DNA of 64,000 nt from Chitinophagales bacterium (GTDB taxonomy: Bacteria > Bacteroidota > Bacteroidia > Chitinophagales > CAIOSU01). The stretch covers positions 1,014,591 through 1,078,590 of the forward strand of contig BPHB01000001.1 of assembly GCA_026003335.1 (NCBI GenBank). Reading direction: 5' to 3'. This document shows positions 25,895 through 37,400 of this stretch, piece after piece (within the stretch, counting starts at the first letter, position 1; each line of letters opens with the position of its first letter). The notes below the pieces were generated by a model. It was not told where the DNA came from. It did no database searches and saw only the letters and a program-made list of their open reading frames with translations. Both the position numbers and the translations under genes were made by a program.

Positions 25895-27439
25895 TCACAG
25901 TGGGATATTGCCGTGTTTCTTCCTGGGCAGTCTGGCTACTTTATTTTCCAGCATGCTAAAGGCTTTCATGAGCTTTACGCGGGTTTCTTCCGGTTTTATC
26001 ACTTCATCAATAAATCCGCGTGCAGCAGCGCGATAGGGGTTGGCAAACTTTTCGGTATACTCATCCACCTTTTCCTGCAGCCGGGCTTCAGGATTTTGCG
26101 ACTGCGCAATCTCATGCTTAAATATGATTTCGGCAGCACCCTTCGGTCCCATGACGGCTATTTCGGCAGTGTGCCAGGCATAATTCATGTCTGCGCCAAT
26201 ATGTTTTGAATTCATCACGTCATAAGCCCCTCCATAGGCTTTCCGGGTTATTACCGTCACCTTGGGCACCGTAGCTTCTGCAAATGCATACAATAATTTC
26301 GCACCGTTGCTGATAATGCCGTTCCATTCCTGGTCGGTGCCGGGCAGAAAACCGGGCACATCCACCAACACCAGCAACGGTATATTGAAGGCATCACAGA
26401 AGCGGACAAAACGCGCTCCTTTGCGGGAAGAGTTAATATCCAGCACTCCTGCCAGATGAGCAGGCTGGTTGGCCACCACTCCGATGCTTCGGCCAGCCAG
26501 GCGACAAAATCCTATGATTATGTTTTCAGCAAAATCTTTTTGCACCTCAAAAAACGAACCCTCGTCCACAATATCGGTAATCACTTCTCGCATGTCATAG
26601 GGCTGCTGCGGATTTTCAGGAATGAGATTATTCAAATCCGGGCGCAGTTCACTTCCCTGAAATGTATATGGAATACGGGGCGGCTCGTCTTCACAATTCT
26701 GGGGAATATAATCCAGCAGCTTTTTTATCAGGGCAATACATTCGGCTTCATTAGCGCAGGCGAAATGTGTTACTCCCGATTTTGCGGCATGGGTATGCGC
26801 TCCGCCAAGCTCTTCAGCACTCACCTCTTCATGAGTAACGGTTTTCACCACATTGGGACCTGTTACAAACATATAAGAGGTTTTCTCCACCATAAAAATA
26901 AAATCGGTTATGGCAGGTGAGTAGACGGCACCACCTGCACAGGGACCCATGATGGCTGAAATCTGCGGCACTACACCAGATGCCAGTGTATTGCGGTAGA
27001 AGATATCTGCATATCCACCCAATGAATTCACTCCTTCCTGAATGCGCGCCCCCCCACTATCATTCAGCCCGATGATAGGTGCCCCGTTTTTCATTGCCAG
27101 GTCCATGATCCGGCAAATCTTTTCGGCATGGGTCTCCGACAAAGACCCACCAAAGACGGTAAAGTCCTGAGAAAAAACATACACCAGTCGTCCGTTGATT
27201 TTGCCAAACCCTGTAATCACACCATCTCCGGGAATAAGTTGCTGTTCCATACCAAAGTCATGGCAGCGGTGCGTTACCAGCATACCAATTTCTTCAAAGG
27301 TGCCCGCATCCAGGAGCAATTCAATCCGCTCACGGGCTGTGAGCTTACCCTTGCCGTGTTGCTGCTTAATACGTTTTTCTCCCCCTCCCAGCAGGGCCTG
27401 AGCTCTTTTTGCCTCCAATTCTTTCAGCTTATCGTTCAT
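25895..27439 (-). CDS. pccB: Acyl-CoA carboxylase beta (carboxyltransferase) subunit, PccB-like
   Basis: A 514-residue carboxyltransferase that transfers CO2 from carboxybiotin to propionyl-CoA or a related acyl-CoA. Family motifs: [17 protein letters not shown] near the N-terminus, [23 protein letters not shown] (first oxyanion region), [18 protein letters not shown] and [18 protein letters not shown] (second). Length is normal. The biotin carboxylase/biotin carrier alpha subunit is not in the window. Propionyl-CoA is the likeliest substrate but methylmalonyl-CoA decarboxylase-type activity cannot be excluded. Divergent from the SDR gene. Confidence 0.93.
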   Translation of the reverse strand: MNDKLKELEAKRAQALLGGGEKRIKQQHGKGKLTARERIELLLDAGTFEEIGMLVTHRCHDFGMEQQLIPGDGVITGFGKINGRLVYVFSQDFTVFGGSLSETHAEKICRIMDLAMKNGAPIIGLNDSGGARIQEGVNSLGGYADIFYRNTLASGVVPQISAIMGPCAGGAVYSPAITDFIFMVEKTSYMFVTGPNVVKTVTHEEVSAEELGGAHTHAAKSGVTHFACANEAECIALIKKLLDYIPQNCEDEPPRIPYTFQGSELRPDLNNLIPENPQQPYDMREVITDIVDEGSFFEVQKDFAENIIIGFCRLAGRSIGVVANQPAHLAGVLDINSSRKGARFVRFCDAFNIPLLVLVDVPGFLPGTDQEWNGIISNGAKLLYAFAEATVPKVTVITRKAYGGAYDVMNSKHIGADMNYAWHTAEIAVMGPKGAAEIIFKHEIAQSQNPEARLQEKVDEYTEKFANPYRAAARGFIDEVIKPEETRVKLMKAFSMLENKVARLPRKKHGNIPL

Positions 27440-27526
27440 GAGTGCGCATCTTTTCTTTCAGTGCAAAGATGAAGATTATTCCTCTTAAGTCGGCAATGCC
27501 TTTTGTAATTATCTTAGCAGACGAAA

Positions 27527-28294
27527 ATGAAAAAGATTGCCCTCATTACCGGAGCCACATCAGGCATCGGTAAGGCCACAGCAGAGCTGTTTGCCGAAAA
27601 TCAGATAGCCGTTATTGTCTGCGGAAGAAGAAAAGAACGTCTGGAGGCGTTGCAAAAAAAGCTCTCTGAAAAGGTGCCGGTGCACACACTATGCTTTGAT
27701 GTACGGGAAAAGGAAGCCGTTTTCGGTGCCATTCAAAGTCTGCCACCGGATTTTCAATCCATTGATATTCTTGTCAACAATGCCGGCAATGCACATGGGC
27801 TGGCCACCATTGATGCAGGCGACCCGGAAGACTGGGATACGATGATTGACCTTAACATAAAAGGGCTTTTATATGTGTCAAAGGCAGTGATTCCGGGCAT
27901 GGTAAAACGCGGGCAGGGCCATATCATAAATATTGGTTCAATCGCTTCTTTTGAAGTGTATCCCAAAGGCAATGTATATTGTGCCACCAAACATGCCGTT
28001 GATGCCCTCACAAAAGGTATGATGCATGACCTGTTGGATAAAGGCATACGCGTTACAGGCATTTATCCCGGAGCCGTAGAAACGGAATTTTCACTGGTTC
28101 GCTTTAAAGGAGATGTCCAAAAAGCAAAAGAAGTTTACACAGGTTTTGAACCTTTGCGTGCCGAAGATGTAGCAGAGACGATTCTTTTTGCCGCCACAAG
28201 GCCTCCCCACGCCAATATCAGCCAGTTAACCATCCTGCCTTCAGCCCAGGCCAGTGTTCAGCATATTTTCAGACGCGACTCTTCTGGCACATGA
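27527..28294 (+). CDS. Short-chain dehydrogenase/reductase (YdfG-like)
   Basis: A 255-residue classical SDR. Cofactor motif TGATSGIGKA (9-18), basic residues CGRRKERL after beta-2 suggesting NADP(H), NNAGNAHG, catalytic Ser in NIGSIAS and YCATK (Tyr/Lys). The sequence resembles YdfG-type NADP-dependent 3-hydroxy acid/serine dehydrogenases (IYPGAVETEFSLVRFKGD). The stop overlaps the start of the next gene as ATGA, so it is translationally coupled to the large FAD/Fe-S dehydrogenase; the two may act on related hydroxy acids. Confidence 0.9.
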   Translation: MKKIALITGATSGIGKATAELFAENQIAVIVCGRRKERLEALQKKLSEKVPVHTLCFDVREKEAVFGAIQSLPPDFQSIDILVNNAGNAHGLATIDAGDPEDWDTMIDLNIKGLLYVSKAVIPGMVKRGQGHIINIGSIASFEVYPKGNVYCATKHAVDALTKGMMHDLLDKGIRVTGIYPGAVETEFSLVRFKGDVQKAKEVYTGFEPLRAEDVAETILFAATRPPHANISQLTILPSAQASVQHIFRRDSSGT

Positions 28295-31275
28295 GCAGAT
28301 TTCCCCCTGTAAGTTATAGTACTGCAAACGCGTCATTACATGCTGCCCTGGAGCAGTTGGGTAAGCGTCTTGAAGGCGAGCTGTTCACCGACAATATGAC
28401 GCGGGCCATGTATGCCACCGATGCCTCCGTATATCGTGAATGGCCGCTGGCTGTGGTGTATCCGAAACATGCAGAAGACATCAAGGAGCTGATTCATTTC
28501 GCACGCAGGGAAAAAACCCATATCATTCCCCGCACTGCCGGCACCTCTCTGGCAGGACAATGCGTGGGCGGAGGTATTGTGGCAGATGTATCACGCCACA
28601 TGCACCACATTCTGGAAATCCATGCAAAAGAGCGGTGGGTAAGGGTACAACCGGGAGTCATACGGGATGAACTCAACCTGTTTCTCAAGCCTTATGGACT
28701 TTTTTTCGGACCCAATACCTCTACAGCCAACCGCGCCATGATTGGTGGCATGGTGGGAAATAATTCCTGTGGTTCTTACTCTATTGTGTATGGCACTACA
28801 CGTGACCATGTGCTGGAACTGAAAACTATTTTAAGTGATGGCTCCGAGGTTGTTTTTAAAGCCTTATCAGATGAAGAGTTTCGGGCAAAGGCCGCCCTAA
28901 ATACGCTGGAAGGGCAGATTTATCGCCACATTGCCGATGAACTCGGGCCCGTGGCAATGCAGGAGGAAATACGCAGACAATTTCCGCATCGTGCTATACA
29001 CAGACGAAACACAGGCTATGCAGTAGATGCATTGATTGAAACGTCTCCATTTTCTCCGGGCAAGCCGTTATTTAATTTCTGTAAAATGCTGGCCGGCTCT
29101 GAAGGTACCCTAGCGTTTATTACCGAGATAAAACTGAACTGTGTTGATCTTCCCCCAGCCGAACAGCTACTGGTGTGCATTCATTTTAATTCGCTGGACG
29201 AAGCACTGCAGTCCGTTTTGCTCGTTCATCGTTTCAGGCCACGGGCTATTGAGTTGATGGATAAGAACATTCTGGAATGCACCAAAGAGAATATTGAACA
29301 ACAACGCAACCGCTTTTTTGTGCATGGTGATCCGGAAGCCATTTTGGTTATTGAGTTTGGCGCTGCATCCGTAGAAGTTCTTGAACAAACCGCTAATCAA
29401 ATGATTGAAACGCTGCAGACTGCAGGGCTGGGTTATCATTTTCCAAAGGTATATCCCCCGGATATCAGCAGGGTGTGGAAGCTCCGGGAAGCAGGGCTGG
29501 GGTTGCTGTCCAATGTCAAAGGAGACCGAAAGCCCGTTGCAGTAATTGAAGATACTGCCGTGCGGGTGGAAGATTTGCCTGATTATATAAGAGAATTCTC
29601 TGCATTAATGCAGGAGTTTAAACAACAGCCTGTGTATTATGCGCATGCCGGAGCCGGTGAGTTGCACCTACGCCCTAAGCTGAACCTGCGTGACCCCGAA
29701 GATGTAAAACAATTCCGTGCTATTGCCACCGCCTCGGCACAGCTGGTAAAAAAATATAATGGTTCACTTAGCGGTGAGCACGGAGACGGGCGCGTAAGAG
29801 GTGAATTTATCCCCTTTATGATGGGTGAAAAGATATATCAGCTTTTCAGACGCATCAAATACACCTGGGACCCTGATAACATCTTTAATCCCGGAAAAAT
29901 TGTAGACACCCCTCCGATGGACACTGCCCTCCGTTATGAACCGGGACAACCCGTCAGACCGCTCCGAACGCTTATTGATTTTTCCGATGCAGGGAATATG
30001 CTCAGAGCAGTGGAAAAATGCAATGGCTCTGCCGACTGCCGCAAGCTGGCTTTTGCCGGAGGCACCATGTGCCCCAGTTATATGGCTACACGCAATGAAA
30101 AAGACACCACGCGTGCCCGCGCCAACGTGTTGCGCGAGTTTCTGACGCATTCCCAAAAATCAAATCCTTTTGACCATCAGGAAATTGCTGAGGTAATGGA
30201 TTTGTGCCTGTCCTGCAAGGGATGTAAGTCTGAATGCCCTTCCAATGTGGATATGGCTCTGCTCAAAGCGGAATTTCTTTATCAATACTATCAGTCGCAT
30301 CGCATTCCGCTGCGCTCGCTGGCCATTGCACATATCGGCACACTAAACAGGCTCGCCATTTTATTTCCTGCTCTCAGCAACTATCTGTTATCCCGGTCTG
30401 TTGCCGGCAGCTGGCTAAAACGCCTGCTGCATATTGCCCCTCAACGTTCCTTGCCTCTCCTTCATCGGTTCACCCTAAGAAAATGGTTTTCTCAAAACCA
30501 AAAAAGGCTGATACCACATCGTCCCCTTGGTAAGGTTTACCTGTATGCAGATGAATTTACCAATTACAATGATGTAGAAACAGGCATAAAAGCCGTCTGT
30601 CTCCTAAGCAGTCTGGGATATGAAGTATGTATACCGCAAGTGCATGACAGCGGACGGGCTTTTATTTCCAAGGGACTGTTACAACAAGCACGGAAGCTTG
30701 CAGTATACAATGTTACCAAACTTGCTCCCATAGTTTCGGAACATACTCCGCTCATAGGCATTGAGCCATCAGCCCTGCTTTCTTTCAGGGATGAATATCC
30801 TCTTTTGGTAGACCGGCATCTGAAACCGACAGCTCTGCAGCTGAAACAACATGCACTGCTTATTGATGAATTTATTTCCCGGGAAATAAAAAAAGGGAAT
30901 ATCAGCCCCCAATCTTTTACCGATAAGCCAGCGCATATTCTCTTGCATGGTCATTGTCATCAAAAGGCATTAAGCAGTCTGGGACATACCGTTAGTATGC
31001 TCTCCTTGCCGGAAAACTATTCGGTGACCACTATCCCTTCCGGCTGTTGCGGCATGGCTGGTTCTTTTGGATACGAAAAAGAGCATTATGACCTTTCACT
31101 CCGTATTGGTGAGTTGGTTTTATTTCCCAGACTCAGAAAAGCACATCCACAGGATCTGATTGCCGCTCCGGGCACGAGCTGCCGGCATCAGATTGCTGAT
31201 GGCACGGGCATTAAGGCCTTTCATCCGGTGGAAATTCTGGCAGAAGCCTTAAAGCCTGAAATACGCAATTTTTGA
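28291..31275 (+). CDS. FAD-binding and Fe-S fused hydroxy-acid dehydrogenase (YdiJ/D-lactate dehydrogenase-like)
   Basis: A 994-residue fusion of a GlcD-like FAD domain with a GlcF-like iron-sulfur domain. N-terminal FAD-binding segments: PRTAGTSLAGQCVGGGIV and GGMVGNNSCGSYSIVYGTT; then EDTAVRVEDL, AHAGAGELHLRP and SGEHGDGRVRGEF. The middle holds two ferredoxin-type clusters: CNGSADC with MCPSY, and CLSCKGCKSECP. The C-terminus has CCG-type motifs GHCHQK and SGCCGMAGSFGYEKEHYD. Such enzymes oxidise D-lactate, D-2-hydroxyglutarate or similar acids and pass electrons to quinones. Its ATG overlaps the SDR stop. Exact substrate is undetermined. Confidence 0.92.
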   Translation: MSRFPPVSYSTANASLHAALEQLGKRLEGELFTDNMTRAMYATDASVYREWPLAVVYPKHAEDIKELIHFARREKTHIIPRTAGTSLAGQCVGGGIVADVSRHMHHILEIHAKERWVRVQPGVIRDELNLFLKPYGLFFGPNTSTANRAMIGGMVGNNSCGSYSIVYGTTRDHVLELKTILSDGSEVVFKALSDEEFRAKAALNTLEGQIYRHIADELGPVAMQEEIRRQFPHRAIHRRNTGYAVDALIETSPFSPGKPLFNFCKMLAGSEGTLAFITEIKLNCVDLPPAEQLLVCIHFNSLDEALQSVLLVHRFRPRAIELMDKNILECTKENIEQQRNRFFVHGDPEAILVIEFGAASVEVLEQTANQMIETLQTAGLGYHFPKVYPPDISRVWKLREAGLGLLSNVKGDRKPVAVIEDTAVRVEDLPDYIREFSALMQEFKQQPVYYAHAGAGELHLRPKLNLRDPEDVKQFRAIATASAQLVKKYNGSLSGEHGDGRVRGEFIPFMMGEKIYQLFRRIKYTWDPDNIFNPGKIVDTPPMDTALRYEPGQPVRPLRTLIDFSDAGNMLRAVEKCNGSADCRKLAFAGGTMCPSYMATRNEKDTTRARANVLREFLTHSQKSNPFDHQEIAEVMDLCLSCKGCKSECPSNVDMALLKAEFLYQYYQSHRIPLRSLAIAHIGTLNRLAILFPALSNYLLSRSVAGSWLKRLLHIAPQRSLPLLHRFTLRKWFSQNQKRLIPHRPLGKVYLYADEFTNYNDVETGIKAVCLLSSLGYEVCIPQVHDSGRAFISKGLLQQARKLAVYNVTKLAPIVSEHTPLIGIEPSALLSFRDEYPLLVDRHLKPTALQLKQHALLIDEFISREIKKGNISPQSFTDKPAHILLHGHCHQKALSSLGHTVSMLSLPENYSVTTIPSGCCGMAGSFGYEKEHYDLSLRIGELVLFPRLRKAHPQDLIAAPGTSCRHQIADGTGIKAFHPVEILAEALKPEIRNF

Positions 31276-31281
31276 CGGTTG

Positions 31282-33513
31282 CTATTCAAAGCCTTCAACG
31301 GTGAAAATGTCGCTCAGAAAGTGGTTATCGCGGGAAGACTTTCCTATCCATATCTGATGCGGCATATTTTCTACTCTCCACATTTTCAGTTCAGGGTCAT
31401 AGTAACTGATATCTTCCGGTTTAATGATAAACGCAACTTCCCGGTGTTCGGCAGGTTGCAGATACACCTTCTGAAAACCACGCAAGAGTTTTACCGGCCT
31501 ATCCAGGGTTGAATGACCAAAACCGATATACAACTGTACCACTTCAGCTCCACTTCGGTTTCCGGTATTTTTCACTTTAGCTGTTATGTAAAGTGTATCC
31601 CCGGGACAAAGCGTACGGCTGCTGAGCGCCAATTCTGAAATTTCAAACGTGGTGTAGCTTAAACCAAAGCCAAAAGGATAACGCACGTTTTGGTTTGTTT
31701 TATCAAAGAGTGTATATCCGTGATAATAGCCGTAGTGCACCTCCTCAGCATAGGAATCAAATGGCGGAAGATGCGAGGCATCTGCAGGAACGGTAAAAGG
31801 TAATTTTCCGGAAGGATTTACTTCTCCAAATAATACCCTGGCCAAAGCATGACCAAATTCCATCCCGCCATAGAAAGTATGTAAAATTGCTCCAACCTGC
31901 TGCTGCCACTCTTCCACGGTTATAGCTGATCCGGCTATCAGGCACACAATTAACCGTGAATGCCCTGCAGATGCAGCCTGAATGGCTTCCACATCATGGG
32001 GATGAAGATGCAGATGGGGGCGGTCACCACCCAGTCCCAATATACCGAGTCGGGTAAGAAAGGTTTTTTTATGTGGCTTGTCCCGTCTGCGGTTTTGCCC
32101 CATACCGATATATTCACCCTCATCACGATATGTGGTTCCTGCAATCACAATCACCGCATCTGCTTCGCTGCAGGCTTTATGCAGCTTGGCCCTATTACGA
32201 TAGCTCACATACTCAACCTTTGTGTTTTCATTTTGCAGGTAGCTGCGAATACCCTCTAATGCACTCACAACATATCGCGGCTTTACCCAACTGCTGCCAT
32301 GGTCACCTGTTTCCTTAATATCGGCAAGTGATCCTGTAATTACTAATTTGTGTATCTGTACTTTGTTGAGGGGAAGCAAGTGGTTCTCATTTTTCAGCAG
32401 AACCATGCTTTTTTCCGCAGCCTCGCGCGCAAGGCTACGATGCTCCCTGCAGCCCACCAGAGCGCGGGGATAAGTGTTTTTTCCGGTGTCCGTACTAAAA
32501 AGCTTTTTCGTGCGCAACACCGGATAAATCAGCTCATCAATCTGTTGCATGGTAATTCTTCCCTCACGAAGCAGTTTTGAAATGTTTCTATAGGAATATA
32601 CTTTTCCGGAGGGCATTTCTACTTGCATGCCCGCTTGAATGCCCTTTACAGCATCATGTAAGCCGTCCATCCAGTCGGAAGTAACATATCCTTTAAATCC
32701 CCACTCATTTCTGAGAATGTTGGTAAGTAAAAATTTGTGATGCCCGCAATATTCACCGTTGAGTTTGTTGTAAGCACTCATTACTGAAGCTGCACCCGCG
32801 TGTACGGCTTTCCGGAAATGAGGCAGATATACCTCATACAGCGTCCGGATATCCATGGAGATATTTCCTCCGAAACGGTTATTCTCCATGCTGTTAGCAG
32901 CAAAGTGTTTCAGGCATGCCTGCACCCGATGCCGCTGAATGCCTTTCACCAATGCAACAGCCATCTCGCCCACATGGTAAGGGTCTTCTCCGTAGGTTTC
33001 CTGGGCTCTGCCCCAGCCGGGGTGCCGAAGCAGATTCATACATACGGCTCCCGAGTAGTTGGCTCCCAGGGCCTTCATTTCACGGGCTATAGCTTCACCA
33101 ATGCGCTCCTCAAGGTGCGGGTCCCAACTCGCTCCGCGTGCCATGGTAACCGGAAAGGCAGTAGCACCCCGAACAAAGCTTACACCACGGGGGCCGTCCA
33201 GAAATACCAGCTCCGGAATGCCCAGCCTCTTGGAGCCGCCAGCCCGCACCGGCTTCACCGGAAGACCTAAAAGCATGCGTATTCCGTAGCGCAACATGCC
33301 ATGGCCGTGCATTTCATATACTTTTTCCTTCAGGCTCATCTGTGCAAGCCTGTCTGTAACCCACTTATCCAATTCTTCTTCACTGAGCGCATGACCGGCT
33401 TGTTTCCGGGCACCTCCGAGAGTCATAGCATAATTGTTTTCTTTTATCAAAGACATTAGCAAGATTTGAATAAACAATGAAAGGAAAAAGGTATTGCGAA
33501 AAGGTTTTTTCAT
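31282..33513 (-). CDS. Secreted glycoside hydrolase family 3 (beta-glucosidase-like)
   Basis: A 743-residue GH3 enzyme. The N-terminal TIM-barrel domain includes LDGPRGVSFV, the KHFAANSMENNR motif and the nucleophile Asp in GYVTSDWMDG (about residue 273). The second alpha/beta sandwich domain follows (SMVLLKNENHLLPLN), and a C-terminal fibronectin type III-like domain (YTTFEISELAL, VKNTGNRSGAEVVQLY). A hydrophobic N-terminus predicts export. It probably releases glucose or other sugars from oligosaccharides. No SusC/D pair or other glycosidase is adjacent, so it is not part of a recognisable polysaccharide-utilisation locus. Ends 6 bases from the convergent dehydrogenase. Confidence 0.93.
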   Translation of the reverse strand: MKKPFRNTFFLSLFIQILLMSLIKENNYAMTLGGARKQAGHALSEEELDKWVTDRLAQMSLKEKVYEMHGHGMLRYGIRMLLGLPVKPVRAGGSKRLGIPELVFLDGPRGVSFVRGATAFPVTMARGASWDPHLEERIGEAIAREMKALGANYSGAVCMNLLRHPGWGRAQETYGEDPYHVGEMAVALVKGIQRHRVQACLKHFAANSMENNRFGGNISMDIRTLYEVYLPHFRKAVHAGAASVMSAYNKLNGEYCGHHKFLLTNILRNEWGFKGYVTSDWMDGLHDAVKGIQAGMQVEMPSGKVYSYRNISKLLREGRITMQQIDELIYPVLRTKKLFSTDTGKNTYPRALVGCREHRSLAREAAEKSMVLLKNENHLLPLNKVQIHKLVITGSLADIKETGDHGSSWVKPRYVVSALEGIRSYLQNENTKVEYVSYRNRAKLHKACSEADAVIVIAGTTYRDEGEYIGMGQNRRRDKPHKKTFLTRLGILGLGGDRPHLHLHPHDVEAIQAASAGHSRLIVCLIAGSAITVEEWQQQVGAILHTFYGGMEFGHALARVLFGEVNPSGKLPFTVPADASHLPPFDSYAEEVHYGYYHGYTLFDKTNQNVRYPFGFGLSYTTFEISELALSSRTLCPGDTLYITAKVKNTGNRSGAEVVQLYIGFGHSTLDRPVKLLRGFQKVYLQPAEHREVAFIIKPEDISYYDPELKMWRVENMPHQIWIGKSSRDNHFLSDIFTVEGFE

Positions 33514-33586
33514 TGCTATTTCATACCTTTAGTGTACCGGTAAGTTATTATGATATTTTCCTGCAAGCAAAACCCAATAAATAAAT

Positions 33587-34210
33587 ATGGCGGCACCCTT
33601 CCATGTGCTGGCAGGCAAAGTCGTGTTGGTGATTTTGGGTTTCCTGTTGCTACTAAATGCCTGTGTTCAGCAGACAAATCATGCGGAGAAAACCACTGTA
33701 TCCCTATCCGAAACCGATAGCTTGCAGATGATGCAGACTGCCAGCGAAGCCACTTTAGCACTTCAGCAAACACTTAGCGCTGCTTTAAAAAAAGCTATGG
33801 AAGATAGTGGCGCGGCTTATGCCATTCATTACTGCAATCTGCATGTGCATCCTCTTACCGACAGTATATCTGAAGCTCTGCGTTTAAACATTGCCAGGGT
33901 ATCACACCGGGCTCGTAACCCCAAAAATCAAGCTTCAGCGGACGAACTGCGCATGATAGCTGCCTATGAACAACAGCTGGCTGAAGAAAAACCATTGAAA
34001 CCGATTTTGCAAAAAGCAGGAAATCAGTATACTTTTTACTCTCCCATCCTTATTTTCTCCCCCCTATGCTTGCAGTGCCACGGCCAACCGGATACAGAAA
34101 TTCATCCTGCCACGCTTCAGGCTATCCAAAACCTTTATCCGGAAGATAAGGCAACGGGATTCCGGCTGCAGGATGTGCGTGGTCTGTGGCGGGTAGAATT
34201 CCGGCAATGA
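33587..34210 (+). CDS. DUF3365 (Tll0287-like) heme-binding lipoprotein
   Basis: A 207-residue envelope protein. The N-terminus is hydrophobic and ends LLLLNAC, a relaxed lipobox (Cys 26). The globular part matches DUF3365: AIHYCNLHVHPLTDSIS, RVSHRARNPKNQASADEL, the single c-type heme site CLQCH (161-165), and the closing KATGFRLQDVRGLWRVEF. Such domains sense redox or gas via heme, often as the sensor part of kinases; here it is free-standing. Divergent from the GH3 gene; it may serve in periplasmic redox sensing or electron transfer. Confidence 0.85.
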   Translation: MAAPFHVLAGKVVLVILGFLLLLNACVQQTNHAEKTTVSLSETDSLQMMQTASEATLALQQTLSAALKKAMEDSGAAYAIHYCNLHVHPLTDSISEALRLNIARVSHRARNPKNQASADELRMIAAYEQQLAEEKPLKPILQKAGNQYTFYSPILIFSPLCLQCHGQPDTEIHPATLQAIQNLYPEDKATGFRLQDVRGLWRVEFRQ

Positions 34211-34400
34211 TAATAAGATGCCCTTATCGTGCATAGCACCCCCTAAATGTCGGTTACGTTTTTTCCAGTTTCTTCCAAAATCAGAGAAAAGATTTGATTA
34301 AAATACACGGACATGGGTTTCGGGTCCTGCACCCGGAATTAAGTACCGCCGGCAAATAATTGCAGCTATCAGTCAATTAACGTACATTGCCAACATCCGG

Positions 34401-37400
34401 ATGAAAAAACGCAGATTATTCTATATCGGACTGTTATTACACTTTACAGTAGCTTTCCTTTTGCCCGAAGGGCTGCTGGCAGCATGTATGCTACCGGTGC
34501 CGTCAATAACTACTTCAGGGCCTCTTACTTTCTGCCAGGGTAATTCAGTCACCCTTACCTCCAGCTCCGATACGGCCTACACATATCAATGGAAGAAAAA
34601 CGGGGTTAGCATTCCCGGAGCTACGAATGTGAGCTATGAAGTTAGCGAAAGTGGTAGCTACACGGTAACGGTGAAAGTAGATACCTGTGAAAAAACCTCA
34701 CTGCCGGCTGAAGTTACAGTGAACCCCACACCCAATGCCACGCTGAATGGTCCTGGAGCGATATGCTTTGGAGAATCCGCACAGCTGATAGCAACCGGAG
34801 GAACCTCCTATAACTGGAGTGCTGCAGGCGCCAGTGGTAATACTATTACTGTTTCCCCTACCTTCAACACCACCTATTCGGTGACAGTTACAAACAGCTA
34901 TGGTTGCAATTCCGTGTTATACCTACAGATAAATGTGAAACCTCTTCCTCTGGCAAATATTTCTGTGGCCGGCTCCGACACATTGTGCAACGGACAAAGC
35001 GTAACGCTGCAGGCAAGCAACGGAACAGGGTATACTTACCAGTGGAAAAAAGATAATGTAAGCATTAGCGGAGCAACCAACTCTTCGCTGACGGTAAATA
35101 CTGCCGGAGATTACAAGGTTGTAGTAACCCTCAACGGCTGCTCCCGCACCTCTGCTGTGCAGAAAATTGTAGTACATCCGCTACCCCAACCTCAGATTAC
35201 TGCTGATACCACCATATGTGCTGGGGAGACTATTGTATTGCATGCTGCCGGTGGCGTGGCCTACCGATGGAGCGGAGGCGGACCGACCACTGCCGATTTT
35301 CCGGTTACACCTACTTCAACCAAAACCTACACCGTAACCGTAACAAATGCGTATGGTTGCACTCAGACTGCCAGTACCACAATAACCGTGAAACCCCTCC
35401 CTCAGGTCTGGGTCAGTGCTGCAGGTTCCACTACTTTGTGTGACGGTCAATCCGTAAACCTAAGTACAGCCAATACAACCGGATATAGTTATCAATGGCA
35501 TAGGAATAATCTGCCGATAGCCGGAGCTACCTCCAATATGTATGCCGCCTCCGCGGCGGGAAACTACTTTACGGTGAACACGTTGAACGGCTGCTCTGAT
35601 ACCTCGGGAATCATCACCATTACAGTAACCCCCCTGCCGCAAACATCCGTGAGTAACGATACGACCATCTGCTCCGGTGACACGGTAACCTTGTCAGCAA
35701 GCGGAGGCATATCCTATCAATGGAATACCGGATTTGCCGGTGCTGTCTACACGGTTTCAACCACATCAACCCGGACATATTCAGTAACCATTACTGATGG
35801 TAACGGATGTTCTGTTTTACGCAGTGTAACAGTGTCGGTCATTCCGCTTCCCAATGCATCCCTGTCGCTTTCCGGGCCTACTACTTTCTGTGCTAATCAC
35901 ACACTTATCATGACCGCAAGTTCCGGAAGCGGCTATGCTTATCAGTGGTTTAAAGATTCAGCACCTCTGCAGGGAGCTACTGCGCAGACCTATGAGGTTC
36001 AGCAGAGCGGAAGCTATTTTGTAAAGGTAACCGCAAGCGGGTGTTTCAAAAATTCAGTCACTACAAACGTGACTATCCACCCGCTTCCTGCAGCAACTGT
36101 AAGCAATGACACGACCATCTGCTCAGCCGACACAGTAACGCTGCATGCCTCAGGTGGAACGGCATATGCCTGGTCAAACGGATCCAGTGCCAGCAGCATA
36201 CAGGTTGCGCCCATGAACACTACCACCTACCGCGTGACCGTATCCAATTCCTACGGATGCACGGTCTCAAAAGCCATCACTGTTTCCACTATCTCACGAC
36301 CTACTGCCTATGTGAATCCGGCCGGTAGCATTTCTATCTGTCAGGGTCAGACTGCTACCCTCTCTGCCAGCACGGGTAGTGGATACAGCTACCAATGGAT
36401 GAACGGCCCTGCTGTTATAAATGGAGAAACCAGTTCTACTCTGCAAGTGAGTAGCTCAGGCAGCTATCAGGTGGTAATAACGGCCAATGGCTGTCCTAAA
36501 GCATCCAACAGTGTGCAGGTTGCAGTGCACCCCAAACCAATCGTTACTGTAAGTGAGGATACCACAATCTGTTCGGGACAGTCTTTGAACTTAGAAGCTG
36601 CTGGTGGTGCAACTTACAAGTGGAGCACTGGTGCAAATAATGCCACCATCACCGTATCTCCGGGTGTTTCAACCACCTACACTGTTACAGTAACTTCCTC
36701 TCAGGGATGCTCGGCTACCGGTGATGTATTTGTTTCGGTGATTCCCTCACCCTCTGCTGTCGTGAGTGTGACGGGTTCAACAAATCTCTGCCAGGGCGAT
36801 TCGGTAGTTTTCACTGCTGCACTGGGCACCGGCAACACCTATCAATGGCGCGAAAACGGCATCCCTATTCCGGGGGCATCAGGCAACAGCTACACAACTA
36901 CACAGGCAGGTACTTACTCGGTGGCGGTCAGTGCATTTGGATGTAGCACTCTTTCACAAGCGTATACGGTAGTGGTGCATCCGCTGCCCGCAGGCTCCAT
37001 CAGCAACGATACACTTATCTGTCAGGGCAGTGCAGTTACGCTTACCGCATCCGGAGGGGTTACCTATCAATGGAGTAATGGGCGCTATGGTAGTCAGATT
37101 ACGGTTACTCCCAATGTTACCACCACTTACCAGGTGACCATAACAGATGCCTACAGCTGCAAGGATTATCAGGAAGTAACCATAGAGGTAAAACCGCTGC
37201 CCAATGCCTACGTGTCAGTTTCGGGCGCAACTAATATCTGCACCGGACAAACGGTAACACTGAGCGCCAGTACCGGAAATGGCTATTCCTATGCATGGTT
37301 TAAGGACAGTGTGCTGATCAGCGGTGCCGACAGCTCTCGTCTTGTAGCCAGTCAAACGGGAACTTATCACGTAGTGGTCACTCTGAACGGATGCAGCAAA

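Noticed and set aside
34317-34339. Hairpin-like CGGGT/ACCCG sequence upstream of the giant surface protein
   Set aside because: Stem is short with a bulge, no T-run follows and position relative to genes is not that of a terminator; too weak to list.
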